This document shows positions 8,190-16,397 of a stretch of 23,419 nucleotides of DNA, in pieces (the first letter of the stretch is position 1; each line of letters opens with the position of its first letter). The notes under the pieces are model-generated. The model worked only from the letters and a program-made list of their open reading frames with translations, searched no databases and had not been told where the DNA came from. Source of the stretch: an uncultured Lachnospiraceae bacterium (lineage in GTDB: Bacteria; Bacillota; Clostridia; Lachnospirales; Lachnospiraceae); the NCBI GenBank assembly GCA_910579645.1, contig CAJTVK010000068.1:1-23419 (forward strand). The letters run 5' to 3'. Both the position numbers and the translations under genes were made by a program.

Positions 8190-8552
8190 CTATGGCACGA
8201 TTTCGTCAAATTCCGCATTGTCCAGATATTCGTCAAAAGCATCTTCCACCATTTCATATTCCCGGTCGTCGTCGATGTATTCCAGTTCCGGTTCCGCATT
8301 GGGGTCATTTTCGTCTTCGCGGTAGCGGTAAAACCATACTTCGCCGTCCTGATTCTCGCCGTTTTCGTCCAAGGGGAGAAGGACGATATAATCTTTTTCC
8401 TGGCATTCCAGTATAGTGACAATAGAACAGACGACATGACTGCCGTCGTCCAAATCCAATTCCACGGTCATTTCTTCATCTGCCATTTCTCCGTTCATTT
8501 CCCTGTCCGCTGCTTCGGCTGTTTCGGAATTCTTGTTTTGTTTTTTACCCAT
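8190..8552 (-). CDS. DUF1292 family protein
   Basis: A very acidic 120-residue protein. The central part, from VELDLDDGSHVVCSIV to about DGEVWFYRYRED, matches the small DUF1292 (YrzB-like) family common in Firmicutes, whose function is unknown. The N-terminal 28 residues are polar and the C-terminal third is rich in Asp, Glu and Tyr. It is the only gene clearly on the minus strand. AAGGAG (complement of 8565-8570) lies 12 bases before the ATG, a rather long spacing. In many Firmicutes this family sits near yrrK/ruvX and fur-type genes; here it stands alone, divergent from the GH13-like gene. Confidence 0.85.
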   Translation of the reverse strand: MGKKQNKNSETAEAADREMNGEMADEEMTVELDLDDGSHVVCSIVTILECQEKDYIVLLPLDENGENQDGEVWFYRYREDENDPNAEPELEYIDDDREYEMVEDAFDEYLDNAEFDEIVP

Positions 8553-8671
8553 ATATAGTTTACGCTCCTTTCTGTCATGTGCCGTATGCAGCCAAGGCCT
8601 GCGCCTGCAGCCCGGGCCGTATTTTCATTTTACTTTCTAAATAAACATTAATCAATATTTTTTTACGGATT

Positions 8672-8702
8672 TTTACACAGAAGCCTGTTTTTATGTTATA
8701 CT
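8672..8702 (+). promoter_or_regulatory. Promoter of the GH13-like/DUF5662 unit
   Basis: TTTACA at 8672-8677 can serve as -35. The extended -10 TGTTATACT lies at 8694-8702, with 19 bases between hexamers. It is 25 bases before the start codon. The 160-base gap 8553-8714 between divergent genes is AT-rich and holds nothing else I recognise. Confidence 0.5.
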
Positions 8703-8726
8703 TAAATCCTACGGTTGGAGGAGCAT

Positions 8727-10691
8727 ATGTACAAAATAGAAAGCAGACAAGAAAACAGGCCTTACCCGCTAGGGGTGACAACGACAGAATTTGGCTATAC
8801 TTACTTTTCCGTAGTAATGAAAAACGGACATGATTGCGGAATTGTTTTGTATGACAAGCGGACAGGGAAGGAAACGAGGATTCCTTTCAGTGAACAGAAT
8901 AAATATGGTTCGATTTACAGCATTGCCGTGAAAGATTTGGATATTAACCGCTATTCCTATAATTTCTATGATGGGGACCGTGTTTTCACGGATCCTTATG
9001 TAAAGCTGCTGCATGGGCACGACAAATGGGGAAAATGCGAGGAACTGCTCAAAGGGGGATTTATCCGGCCGGGCTACGACTGGCAGGGGGACAAGCCGCT
9101 GAAAATCCCTTATGAGGAGAGTGTCCTTTATTGTCTGAACGTAAGGGCTTTTACCAAGCATAAATCTTCGGGAGTTCCCCATAAAGGCACCTTCCGGGGG
9201 CTGACGGAGAAAATCCCGTATCTGAAGGAGTTAGGCATTACCGCCGTGGAACTGATGCCTGCTTACGAATTTGACGAATTGGAAAGCGGGAACAAGAAAT
9301 GGCCGTCAGAGAAGCGGCTGCCGCCTCTTACGATGGAGGAAGCAAAGAGCCGCCTGGCGGAAAAAACAGAAGAGGAAGCGGAGGGGAAGCCTCCAAAGGA
9401 AAAATACAATTGCTGGGGCTATACGGAAAGCTTTTACTTTGCGCCCAAGTCGGCGTTTGCTGCGGATCATGACACAGTGAAAGAATTCAAGGACATGGTG
9501 AAGGAACTGCACCGCAGCGGCATTGAGGTTATCATGCAATTTTATTTTCCCCATTCGGTGAAAATGGGGATGATGCTGGATGCCTTGGGGTATTGGGTGC
9601 TGGAATATCATATTGACGGTTTTCATTTAAAGGGGGATCGGATTCCGCTGCAGGGAATTGCCACGGAACCGCTGCTGACGGATACCAAGCTTTTCTATTA
9701 TGATTTCCCTTATGGACAGATTTATGAGGAAAACGAAATTCCCGGCTACCGCAATCTGGGTAATTATAACGATGATTATATGTATACGGTGCGCAGCTTC
9801 CTGAAAGGCGATGAGGGAATGGTAGGAAAATTCCTGGATTTGCAGCGTAAGAATCCGTCCGTTTGCGGAACGGTGAATTACCTGACGAATTATTACGGCT
9901 TTACGCTGGCAGACATGGTTTCCTACGAAAAGAAACACAACGAAGAGAACGGCGAGCAGAATATGGACGGCAGTGACTACAACCTGACATGGAACTGCGG
10001 GGCGGAGGGTGCAAGCCGCAAGAAATATGTTACGGACCTGAGGAAGAAACAGATGAAAAACGGGCTGTCCATGCTGTTTCTGGCACAAGGCACCCCGTTG
10101 ATTTACAGCGGGGACGAATTCGGGAATACCCGATACGGCAACAATAACCCCTATTGTCAGGACAATGAAACCGGTTGGGTGAAATGGAATAAGAATGCCC
10201 TCGGCAAAGAAATTTCTTCTTATGTGAAAAAGCTGATTGCACTGAGGAAGCGTCATCCGATTCTTCACAATGTGAAGGAACTGAAAATATTGGATTATAT
10301 CGGCTGCGGATATCCGGATCTTTCCTATCATGGGGAAGAGGCGTGGCGGGTGGATTTCGGAAGGGACAGCCGTTTTGCAGGAGTGATGTACTGCGGCTGT
10401 TATGCCCAAAAAGACAACGGGGAAGAGGATGATTTCCTTTATATTGCATATAATATGTATTGGCTGCCTCATACATTTGCCTTGCCGAAGCTTCCGCGGG
10501 GTCTGAAATGGTGCCTGTTGGCAGATACCGGCACTTCGGAAGGAATCATGGAAGAACCGGAGTATGCCGGCACGGAAGAGCCGAAGCAGCAGGCCAAGGC
10601 AGAGCCGCGTACCGTCCAGATTTACATATCGAAACAGGAGGAAGGCGCGAAAAAGGATGCGCGGCGGAATTATGTCAAAAGCGCGTTTTAG
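8727..10691 (+). CDS. GlgX/isoamylase-like GH13 protein with all catalytic residues replaced
   Basis: A 654-residue homologue of glycogen debranching enzymes. The N-terminal ~100 residues resemble a CBM48 domain. The barrel follows (CLNVRAFTKH, KELGITAVELMPAYEF, NCWGYTESFYFAPKSAF), and the C-terminal part has GlgX-type AQGTPLIYSGDEFG and GNNNPYCQDNE. The active site is gone. Region I has Q271 for Asp and P275 for Asn. Region II DGFHLKG has H300 for Arg and K302 for the nucleophile Asp. In region III, Y325 stands where KLIAE has the acid Glu. Region IV NYLTNYYGF has Y389-Y390 for His-Asp. The stretch between regions I and II is also shorter than in GlgX. It should not hydrolyse glycosidic bonds but may bind alpha-glucan. 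ATG 8727 was chosen over TTG 8715 because GGAGGAG (8717-8723) overlaps the latter. DUF5662 follows six bases after the stop. Confidence 0.9.
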   Translation: MYKIESRQENRPYPLGVTTTEFGYTYFSVVMKNGHDCGIVLYDKRTGKETRIPFSEQNKYGSIYSIAVKDLDINRYSYNFYDGDRVFTDPYVKLLHGHDKWGKCEELLKGGFIRPGYDWQGDKPLKIPYEESVLYCLNVRAFTKHKSSGVPHKGTFRGLTEKIPYLKELGITAVELMPAYEFDELESGNKKWPSEKRLPPLTMEEAKSRLAEKTEEEAEGKPPKEKYNCWGYTESFYFAPKSAFAADHDTVKEFKDMVKELHRSGIEVIMQFYFPHSVKMGMMLDALGYWVLEYHIDGFHLKGDRIPLQGIATEPLLTDTKLFYYDFPYGQIYEENEIPGYRNLGNYNDDYMYTVRSFLKGDEGMVGKFLDLQRKNPSVCGTVNYLTNYYGFTLADMVSYEKKHNEENGEQNMDGSDYNLTWNCGAEGASRKKYVTDLRKKQMKNGLSMLFLAQGTPLIYSGDEFGNTRYGNNNPYCQDNETGWVKWNKNALGKEISSYVKKLIALRKRHPILHNVKELKILDYIGCGYPDLSYHGEEAWRVDFGRDSRFAGVMYCGCYAQKDNGEEDDFLYIAYNMYWLPHTFALPKLPRGLKWCLLADTGTSEGIMEEPEYAGTEEPKQQAKAEPRTVQIYISKQEEGAKKDARRNYVKSAF

Positions 10692-10697
10692 GAAAGA

Positions 10698-11225
10698 ATG
10701 AAAGCATGGGAACACTTTAAGACGATTACTTACCACCGTTATCTCGTTATGAAAGGCTGCTTTAAAGTAGGGCTGTATTATCAGGGACTTACTCACGATT
10801 TATCCAAATACAGCCCCACGGAATTTCTGGTAGGGGCAAAATACTATCAGGGCGACCGCAGCCCCAATAACGCAGAGAGAGAAGACATCGGATATTCCAG
10901 TGCCTGGCTGCACCACAAGGGCAGGAATAAGCATCATTACGAATATTGGATTGACTACAGCACAAAGAACATACCAGGCGGCATGGCGCCGGCTCCTATG
11001 CCGAAAAAATATGTGGTGGAAATGCTGATGGATCGCATTGCCGCCAGCAAGGTGTACAAAAAAGAGGCATATACGGACCGGTCGCCCTTAGAGTATTATC
11101 TGGCGGGCAAAGATCCGGCGCCGCTTCATAAAAAGACGAAAGCTTTGCTGGAAAGACTGCTCCGTATGCTGGCGGAGCATGGCGAGGAAAAGACCTTTGC
11201 CTATATCCGCAGAAAAATTTTATAG
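10698..11225 (+). CDS. DUF5662 family protein
   Basis: A 175-residue soluble protein, basic and rich in His and Tyr. It carries THDLSKYSPTEF near residue 33 and HHKGRNKHHYEYW near residue 74. The His-Asp pair and His clusters look like metal ligands of an HD-like fold, but this is inference. I recognise the overall pattern as DUF5662, whose function is unknown; some database entries call such proteins catalase, and nothing here supports that. The gene begins six bases after the GH13-like gene, and its ribosome binding site AGGA overlaps that stop codon, so the two are translationally coupled and may act together. Confidence 0.75.
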   Translation: MKAWEHFKTITYHRYLVMKGCFKVGLYYQGLTHDLSKYSPTEFLVGAKYYQGDRSPNNAEREDIGYSSAWLHHKGRNKHHYEYWIDYSTKNIPGGMAPAPMPKKYVVEMLMDRIAASKVYKKEAYTDRSPLEYYLAGKDPAPLHKKTKALLERLLRMLAEHGEEKTFAYIRRKIL

Positions 11226-11229
11226 TCAC

Positions 11230-11270
11230 CCTTTATGCGCAGGGACATAAGATAAAGCATAGCATAAAGG
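11230..11270 (+). promoter_or_regulatory. Inverted repeat covering the ribosome binding site of the Cys-rich peptide
   Basis: CCTTTATGC at 11230-11238 pairs perfectly with GCATAAAGG at 11262-11270, with 23 bases between. The right arm contains the AAGG of the AAAGGAG ribosome binding site (11266-11272) of the next gene, so folding would hide it. It may instead end the upstream transcript, but no T-run follows. Confidence 0.4.
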
Positions 11271-11282
11271 AGTTGAAAAGCC

Positions 11283-11570
11283 ATGAATAATTGTTTTATC
11301 TTATTACTGTTATTATTCTGCTGCGGCAACAATTGCGGTTCGGATGACTTCCGCCTTGGCGGCAGAGGGTCCTGCGGCGGCAGGAACAACGACGACAACT
11401 GCGGATGCGGCAGAGATGCCAGGAATGACCGCGGATGCGGCAGAGACACAAGGAATGACTGCGGATGCGGCAGCGGCAGGGATGCCAGGAACAATGATTC
11501 CTGCATGGAGAGAGGGTTTAATACTTTCCCTTCGCCGGGCGGTACCTGCGGGTGTGAAGAAAAAGAATAG
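11283..11570 (+). CDS. Small cysteine/glycine-rich repeat peptide
   Basis: A 95-residue peptide with 13 cysteines. It opens with MNNC, a run of hydrophobic residues (FILLLLLF), then CCGNNC; this is too short for a standard signal peptide but could insert in or associate with membrane. The middle is a tandem repeat of CGCGRDARND type, encoded by a 30-bp DNA repeat. The tail has GGTCGCEEKE. Small Clostridia proteins with this opening and Cys-Gly repeats are often annotated as chorion class high-cysteine proteins, a name from composition and not function. They may be structural or metal-binding, possibly spore-related; this is not shown. AAAGGAG lies 10 bases before ATG. A terminator-like hairpin separates it from the ABC exporter genes downstream. 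Confidence 0.7.
   Translation: MNNCFILLLLLFCCGNNCGSDDFRLGGRGSCGGRNNDDNCGCGRDARNDRGCGRDTRNDCGCGSGRDARNNDSCMERGFNTFPSPGGTCGCEEKE
11401..11496 (+). repeat. Tandem 30-bp repeat inside the Cys-rich gene
   Basis: Units start with GCGGATGCGGCAG at 11401, 11431 and 11461. The first two are 30 bp, the third 36 bp with an internal GCGGCA duplication. The period is a multiple of three, so copy-number change keeps the frame. Partial degenerate units may extend upstream. Confidence 0.8.
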
Positions 11571-11598
11571 GGAAGTTTTTCCGGAAATACGGAAAATG

Positions 11599-11630
11599 AC
11601 CCCGTTGCGAAAGCGGCGGGGTTATTTATG
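11599..11630 (+). terminator. Terminator-like hairpin after the Cys-rich gene
   Basis: ACCCCGTTGC at 11599-11608 pairs with GCGGCGGGGT at 11613-11622 (10 bp with two G-T pairs) around a GAAA tetraloop, followed by TTATTTAT. The T-run is imperfect, so termination may be partial and let the ABC genes be read through. A weaker TTTTCCG/CGGAAAA hairpin lies just before it at 11577-11596. Confidence 0.6.
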
Positions 11631-11640
11631 AGGGAGCAAA

Positions 11641-13512
11641 ATGGACGGTTCGAAGAATATTTGGAGATTGCTTATTCAATCAAGCAGGGAAGAGCCATCT
11701 TCCCCTGCCTGCGGTGAGCCGCATTTTTCATCTGTACGGGGCGGTGCAGTAAAGAAGCATGCGGCAGGCGCGGCGCTTGCAGCCGGCCTATTAATAATGA
11801 CACAAGCTGTCTTTACGGTGTTGGAAGTGATTGTCCTGCAGCGTTTTTTGGAGGGATTTTCTACGGCGTTCTTTCAGCTTGGGCAATCACTGTTCTATAT
11901 TGCGGCTTTGGCGGCTATGTATGCGTTCCGGTATTTCCGGATGCCGCTTTTAAACTGGCTAAACGGCAGCATTGCGCTGCGGCTGCGTGAATCCTTGGAT
12001 CGTCTGATTATCCGAAAGGTACAACGTATTTCTTTGGTTTCGTTGGAACATGCCGAACATCAGGCACTTCTTGGCCGGGTGCAGGATGCACCGGAAAAAC
12101 GCTATACAAACGGATTATATGCGATACTGGAAATTGGGGGCGGCGTAATGCAGACAGTGGGCGTACTGTTCCTGCTTGCAGGAAGCGTGCCTTACTTTTT
12201 TGCGGTAATCTTGCTGCTTCTGGGGCTGATGGTAATCGTTTTCAGAATAATCGGAAGAAACAGGGTGAAACTGTATCATGCCAGACAGGAGATCGGAAGG
12301 CGGGGAGACTATTTGTCAGGCATTTTGTTTGACCGGAGACTTGCCCAAGAAAAAAAGCTGTTTGGATATACCCCCTATATTCAAAAAATATACGAGGAAG
12401 AAAATATTCAGTCCAACAGAAAGCTTCTTGGCAGGATTTTTGCTTCCAACCTGATTTTATGGTTTTATGACAATATTACATTTCTTTTTTCCGCTTCTGC
12501 CTATCTGATTTTTCTCATACCCTTGAGCAGGGGGGAAATCAATATCGGTTTATACATAGCAATCATCCCGGCACTGACAAGGCTTGGAGCCTTCTTTGTG
12601 GCGGTGGGCAGTGAATATCTTCCGACTTATCAGGAATACCGTGCATGCCTTAAGGATATCACAGCCTTGGAAGAACTGGAAGAGCAATTTTATATTCCTG
12701 TAAGAAAGGAAAACTCTGATTCGGAAAGCAGCCAGGCGGGACAGCGGCCATGGACATTTCATGAAATCAGAGGCGAAAATATTGTTTTCCGCTATTCCGG
12801 AAGTGACAAACCGGTTTTGAACGGCTTAAATTTTACATTTCGTGCAGGAAAAAATTATGCGTTGGTAGGGGAAAACGGATGCGGCAAATCTACCTTTGTG
12901 AAGCTGCTGATGGGCTTTTACAAACCTGAGAGCGGCAAAATCACAATTGACGGCAAGGATATTCAGGAGATGGAGTTTTCGGAACTGCAGAGCTGCTATT
13001 CTGCGGTATTTCAGGATTTTAACCGTTATGATTATACAATCAGGGAAAATATAGTTATGTCTGCTTTGGGCGGCGCTGCACAAACTCAAATGGAGCGGGC
13101 GGCAGAAGAGGCAGGGCTGGGGGAATGGATATCGTCCTTTCCGGATGCCTATGACACTACTCTTGGCAGTCTCACGGAGGGCGGGGCAAATCTCTCGGGA
13201 GGCCAGTGGCAGCGTCTGGCAATTGCCCGTATGCTTTGCCGGGAGGCCGGTGTTTACCTGTGGGATGAACCTACTGCGGCCATGGACCCGTTGGCGGAAT
13301 CAAAATTATACAGTGCGTTTCTTAAAAAACGCTCGGACAACCTGACCAATATTTTCATAACCCACCGTCTGGGAGCCTGTATCAGTGCAGATGAAATCTG
13401 CGTTCTGGCAGACGGGCATTTTGTGGAGCAGGGAAGCCATGCACAGCTGATGCAAATGAAAGACGGCATATATAAAAGCATGTTTGAGGCACAGAAAGGA
13501 ATGTATGAATGA
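11641..13512 (+). CDS. ABC exporter, fused membrane and ATPase domains, subunit 1
   Basis: A 623-residue half-transporter. After a 40-residue polar N-terminus, about six membrane segments span residues 45-330. The ATPase domain has Walker A GENGCGKS at 410-417, Q-loop AVFQDFNRYDYTIRENI, signature LSGGQ at 518-522, Walker B VYLWDEPTAAMDP, and the switch His in FITHR. The sequence LSGGQWQR and the Q-loop wording resemble the NisT/SpaT class that exports ribosomal peptides, but multidrug exporters share parts of this. There is no N-terminal C39 peptidase domain. Its last four bases ATGA overlap the start of the second half-transporter, so a heterodimer is expected. Confidence 0.9.
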   Translation: MDGSKNIWRLLIQSSREEPSSPACGEPHFSSVRGGAVKKHAAGAALAAGLLIMTQAVFTVLEVIVLQRFLEGFSTAFFQLGQSLFYIAALAAMYAFRYFRMPLLNWLNGSIALRLRESLDRLIIRKVQRISLVSLEHAEHQALLGRVQDAPEKRYTNGLYAILEIGGGVMQTVGVLFLLAGSVPYFFAVILLLLGLMVIVFRIIGRNRVKLYHARQEIGRRGDYLSGILFDRRLAQEKKLFGYTPYIQKIYEEENIQSNRKLLGRIFASNLILWFYDNITFLFSASAYLIFLIPLSRGEINIGLYIAIIPALTRLGAFFVAVGSEYLPTYQEYRACLKDITALEELEEQFYIPVRKENSDSESSQAGQRPWTFHEIRGENIVFRYSGSDKPVLNGLNFTFRAGKNYALVGENGCGKSTFVKLLMGFYKPESGKITIDGKDIQEMEFSELQSCYSAVFQDFNRYDYTIRENIVMSALGGAAQTQMERAAEEAGLGEWISSFPDAYDTTLGSLTEGGANLSGGQWQRLAIARMLCREAGVYLWDEPTAAMDPLAESKLYSAFLKKRSDNLTNIFITHRLGACISADEICVLADGHFVEQGSHAQLMQMKDGIYKSMFEAQKGMYE

Positions 13513-15293
13513 AGAAGGTCAGTAATATTACAAAGGCATTAAAACTGGTTATTCCCATTGCGCCTTTCGGAATGGCATTCTATTTGCTGCTTTCCTTGCC
13601 AGGGGCGGTACTGCCGGTTTTTATGCTGTACCTGCAAAAGACTGTTGTGGACCGTGCATCGCTTTATGACAGCGGGCAGCCGTTTGGCTACTACATAACA
13701 CCGGTTCTCATGCTGATTGGAATTTATATGGTCATGAAAATGTTTGAACTGGTTTCAAAACAATATATGGAATTCGGATATTTCCGGGATGTTTTCCTCG
13801 GGCTGGACAATCGGATCCACAAAAAGAGTGCGGAGATTTCTTTGGAGTATTATGATAATGCGGAGTATTATAATATCGTGCAAAATGCAAAAAATGCCTC
13901 TATGTTTCTGGTATTTACGGCAAATCTGGCTGTGCTGTCGGTGATTCTTGTTTTTCGCCTTTTATCGGTGGCGGCTTACCTTACCACCCTGCATCCGGCA
14001 CTGTATCTTTTTGTGGTGTTCGTGAGTGTTCCTGTTATTCTGGAGAAACTGCAGGAGGCAAAATACAAGTCCGCTTTTTTGCAGGATACCGTACCGCCGG
14101 CCAGAAGAAAAAAATATGCGTTTGAGTTTCTTTCTGCCGGTGACCGGAAGAAAGAGATCATTCATTATGGGGCAGGGGACTTCATTGCGGATAAATATTT
14201 ATCCGCATGCAGAGAACTGGATCGGAAAGAGATGCAGCATATCCGTTTGTTAGGAAAACGGGGACTGGCCTTTGCAGGAATAAAGGCTCTGTTTCACTGT
14301 GCGGCATTATTTCTGATGGCTTTTTTGCTGATAAGAGGGAACATCACAATCGGAGGCTTTTCCGTACTCCTTACAAGCTTTGCATCCCTGACAGATTTCT
14401 TTATTCAGCTATTTGATCACGCAGGTGAGATTATGCAGACAGGCATCATGTCCTCCGCCTTTTTTGAACTGATGGAACTCGAAATCAGGGATGGCGGCAG
14501 GGATTTGGAAGACGGCGGTGAATATGCAAGGCTTGCCCATGTTTCTTACAGATATCCGAACAGCACAAAAGCGGCATTAAATGATATTTCATTAACTATA
14601 AAGAAAGGAGAGAGGGTAGCCATTGTCGGAGAAAACGGCGCGGGCAAGACTACCTTGGCGAAGCTTTTATCGGGATTTTTGCTGCCTGCAGAAGGAGATA
14701 TGGAATTGGGAGGTACGGACCGCCGCAGGCTGCGGGAGAGAAGTATCTTTGACCATATCAGTGCCGTGTACCAAGATTACGGAAAGTACAAGCTGACTTT
14801 GGCAGAGAATATTTATCTGAGCGATACGGCGGATTGGAAGGATGGCTTAAAGGAACCGGATATGGAAAAGGTTTGCCAAGCCCTTGAATGGGCGAATGTC
14901 CGGACCGGCACGAAGCCGGACAAAATAGTGCTGGGAAAGGAATTTGGCGGAAGCGAACTGTCAGGCGGTCAGTGGCAGAGGATTGCCCTTGCAAGAAGTT
15001 ATTACAGGGAACGCATGGTGCTGCTTTTTGACGAGCCTACTGCTGCAATAGATCCGTTGGAGGAAATGGAACTTTATGGGAAACTGCATGAACTTGCGGA
15101 GGAAAAAACAGTCCTCCTAGTCACACACAGGCTTGGTGCGGTGCGAAAGGCAGATAAGATCATTGTGATGAAGAATGGAAGTATAGCGGAAATGGGAAAT
15201 TTTGATGAACTGATGCGGTTAAAAGGATATTTCAGCAGCATTTGGACAGAACAGATAAAATGGTATAAACTTGACGGATGCCGCAACCAATGA
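13509..15293 (+). CDS. ABC exporter, fused membrane and ATPase domains, subunit 2
   Basis: A 594-residue half-transporter that should pair with the preceding product. Six membrane segments lie in about residues 15-310. The ATPase domain has Walker A GENGAGKT at 374-381, Q-loop AVYQDYGKYKLTLAENI, LSGGQWQRIALARS, Walker B LLFDEPTAAIDP with the catalytic Glu, and VTHR. Both ATP sites therefore look active by motif, unlike many heterodimeric exporters with one degenerate site. The start overlaps the upstream stop as ATGA, giving coupled translation. Substrate unknown: candidates are a small peptide or a drug. No lanthipeptide or sactipeptide maturation enzyme is present in the window. Confidence 0.9.
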   Translation: MKKVSNITKALKLVIPIAPFGMAFYLLLSLPGAVLPVFMLYLQKTVVDRASLYDSGQPFGYYITPVLMLIGIYMVMKMFELVSKQYMEFGYFRDVFLGLDNRIHKKSAEISLEYYDNAEYYNIVQNAKNASMFLVFTANLAVLSVILVFRLLSVAAYLTTLHPALYLFVVFVSVPVILEKLQEAKYKSAFLQDTVPPARRKKYAFEFLSAGDRKKEIIHYGAGDFIADKYLSACRELDRKEMQHIRLLGKRGLAFAGIKALFHCAALFLMAFLLIRGNITIGGFSVLLTSFASLTDFFIQLFDHAGEIMQTGIMSSAFFELMELEIRDGGRDLEDGGEYARLAHVSYRYPNSTKAALNDISLTIKKGERVAIVGENGAGKTTLAKLLSGFLLPAEGDMELGGTDRRRLRERSIFDHISAVYQDYGKYKLTLAENIYLSDTADWKDGLKEPDMEKVCQALEWANVRTGTKPDKIVLGKEFGGSELSGGQWQRIALARSYYRERMVLLFDEPTAAIDPLEEMELYGKLHELAEEKTVLLVTHRLGAVRKADKIIVMKNGSIAEMGNFDELMRLKGYFSSIWTEQIKWYKLDGCRNQ

Positions 15294-15310
15294 TAAACTT
15301 AATCCATTAT

Positions 15311-15362
15311 CTGGAGCGTGTGACGCACATCTGGCAGAAAGCAGTTTTCAAACACACTCTGG
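15311..15362 (+). repeat. Short, internally deleted copy of the inverted-repeat element (copy 3)
   Basis: Bases 15322-15360 match the right end of the complete element (8121-8159) at 34 of 39 positions, beginning GACGCACATCTG. They are preceded directly by CTGGAGCGTG, which matches the left terminus CTAGAGCGTG. The whole interior is missing. It lies between the ABC genes and trpS, 27 bases before the trpS start codon, and takes up most of that gap. Confidence 0.75.
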
Positions 15363-15389
15363 TGTAAAAAAAGTTTGGAGGCATTGGAC

Positions 15390-16394
15390 ATGATAGACGG
15401 AAAAAAAGTACTTTTCAGCGGGATGCAGGCAACCGGGAACCTGACTTTGGGCAATTACTTAGGCGCGCTTAAGAACTGGGTCAATCTGAGCGATGAATAC
15501 GAATGTTTTTATTCCGTAGTGGATCTGCATTCCATTACGGTGCGGCAGGACCCTTCGGAGTTAAGGCAGCGCGCAAGGAAACTGCTGGCTCTGTACATAG
15601 CTGCCGGGCTGGATCCGAAGAAGAACTGCATCTACTATCAGTCCCATGTGTCAGGCCATGCGGAACTGGCATGGATCCTGAACTGCTTTACTTATATGGG
15701 GGAACTGAACCGCATGACCCAGTTCAAGGACAAGGCGGCAAAGCATGCGGATAATATTAATGCCGGGCTGTTTACTTATCCGGTGCTGATGGCGGCGGAT
15801 ATTTTGCTGTATCAGGCAGACGTAGTTCCCGTGGGGAAAGATCAGCTGCAGCATCTGGAGATTACAAGGGATATTGCCCAACGCTTCAATGCGATTTACG
15901 GTGAGGTGTTCACGGTTCCGGAGCCTTTTGTAGGGAAAGCAGGGGCAAAAATCATGAGCCTGCAGGATCCGGCAAAGAAGATGTCGAAGTCCGATGAAAA
16001 TGCCAATGCGAGCATTTATCTGATGGATGACCCGGATACGGTAATCCGGAAATTTAAGAGGGCCGTCACCGATTCGGAGGCTCAGGTAAAATATTGCGAG
16101 GAACAGCCGGGTATCCGCAATCTCATAGATATTTACTGTTCCTGCACCGATAAGACGCCGGAAGAGACGGAAAAGGAATTTGACGGCAAGGGGTACGGGG
16201 AATTTAAACTGGCCGTGGGGGAGGCTGTGGTAAGCGTTCTGAAGCCGCTGCAGGAGCGTTTTGAGGATTTGGTGAAAGACAAGGCTTATATTGACGGCAT
16301 CATCAAAGAAAATGCCGACAAGGCCAATTATTATGCGACGAAAACACTCCGGAAGGTGCAGAAAAAAGTGGGTTTCCCGGAACGCGTGAGATAG
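15390..16394 (+). CDS. trpS: Tryptophanyl-tRNA synthetase
   Basis: A 334-residue class I aminoacyl-tRNA synthetase that charges tRNA-Trp. The opening LFSGMQATGNLTLGNYLGAL contains the HIGH-type signature (TLGN), ADILLYQADVVPVGKDQLQH is the family active-site segment, and KKMSKSDENA is the KMSKS loop. The length is normal for bacterial TrpRS. ATG 15390 was chosen because GGAGG at 15377-15381 is eight bases upstream; the in-frame TTG at 15375 is less likely. No T-box leader fits in the 96-base upstream gap, which is mostly repeat sequence, so tryptophan control by tRNA sensing is not evident here. Confidence 0.97.
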   Translation: MIDGKKVLFSGMQATGNLTLGNYLGALKNWVNLSDEYECFYSVVDLHSITVRQDPSELRQRARKLLALYIAAGLDPKKNCIYYQSHVSGHAELAWILNCFTYMGELNRMTQFKDKAAKHADNINAGLFTYPVLMAADILLYQADVVPVGKDQLQHLEITRDIAQRFNAIYGEVFTVPEPFVGKAGAKIMSLQDPAKKMSKSDENANASIYLMDDPDTVIRKFKRAVTDSEAQVKYCEEQPGIRNLIDIYCSCTDKTPEETEKEFDGKGYGEFKLAVGEAVVSVLKPLQERFEDLVKDKAYIDGIIKENADKANYYATKTLRKVQKKVGFPERVR

Positions 16395-16397
16395 ATA

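Noticed and set aside
9627..10796. 389-codon open frame on the minus strand
   Set aside because: It lies opposite the GH13-like gene, has a Cys/His/Phe/Ile-heavy composition without domains, no ribosome binding site, and reflects codon bias of the real gene.
10698..11225. Catalase function for the DUF5662 gene
   Set aside because: It is far too short and lacks all haem-catalase or manganese-catalase motifs; the label seems to be an annotation artefact.
11401..11496. CRISPR-like array
   Set aside because: The units are contiguous 30-bp coding repeats without spacers and with an intact reading frame.
11344..11631. Alternative + frame through the Cys-rich gene (Ala/Thr/Met repeats)
   Set aside because: The 30-bp repeat is open in more than one frame because its length is a multiple of three. 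The Cys frame has the proper ribosome binding site and a known composition type.
15294..15389. T-box leader for trpS
   Set aside because: The gap is 96 bases and mostly repeat copy 3. There is no room for T-box stems, no T-box sequence and no terminator.
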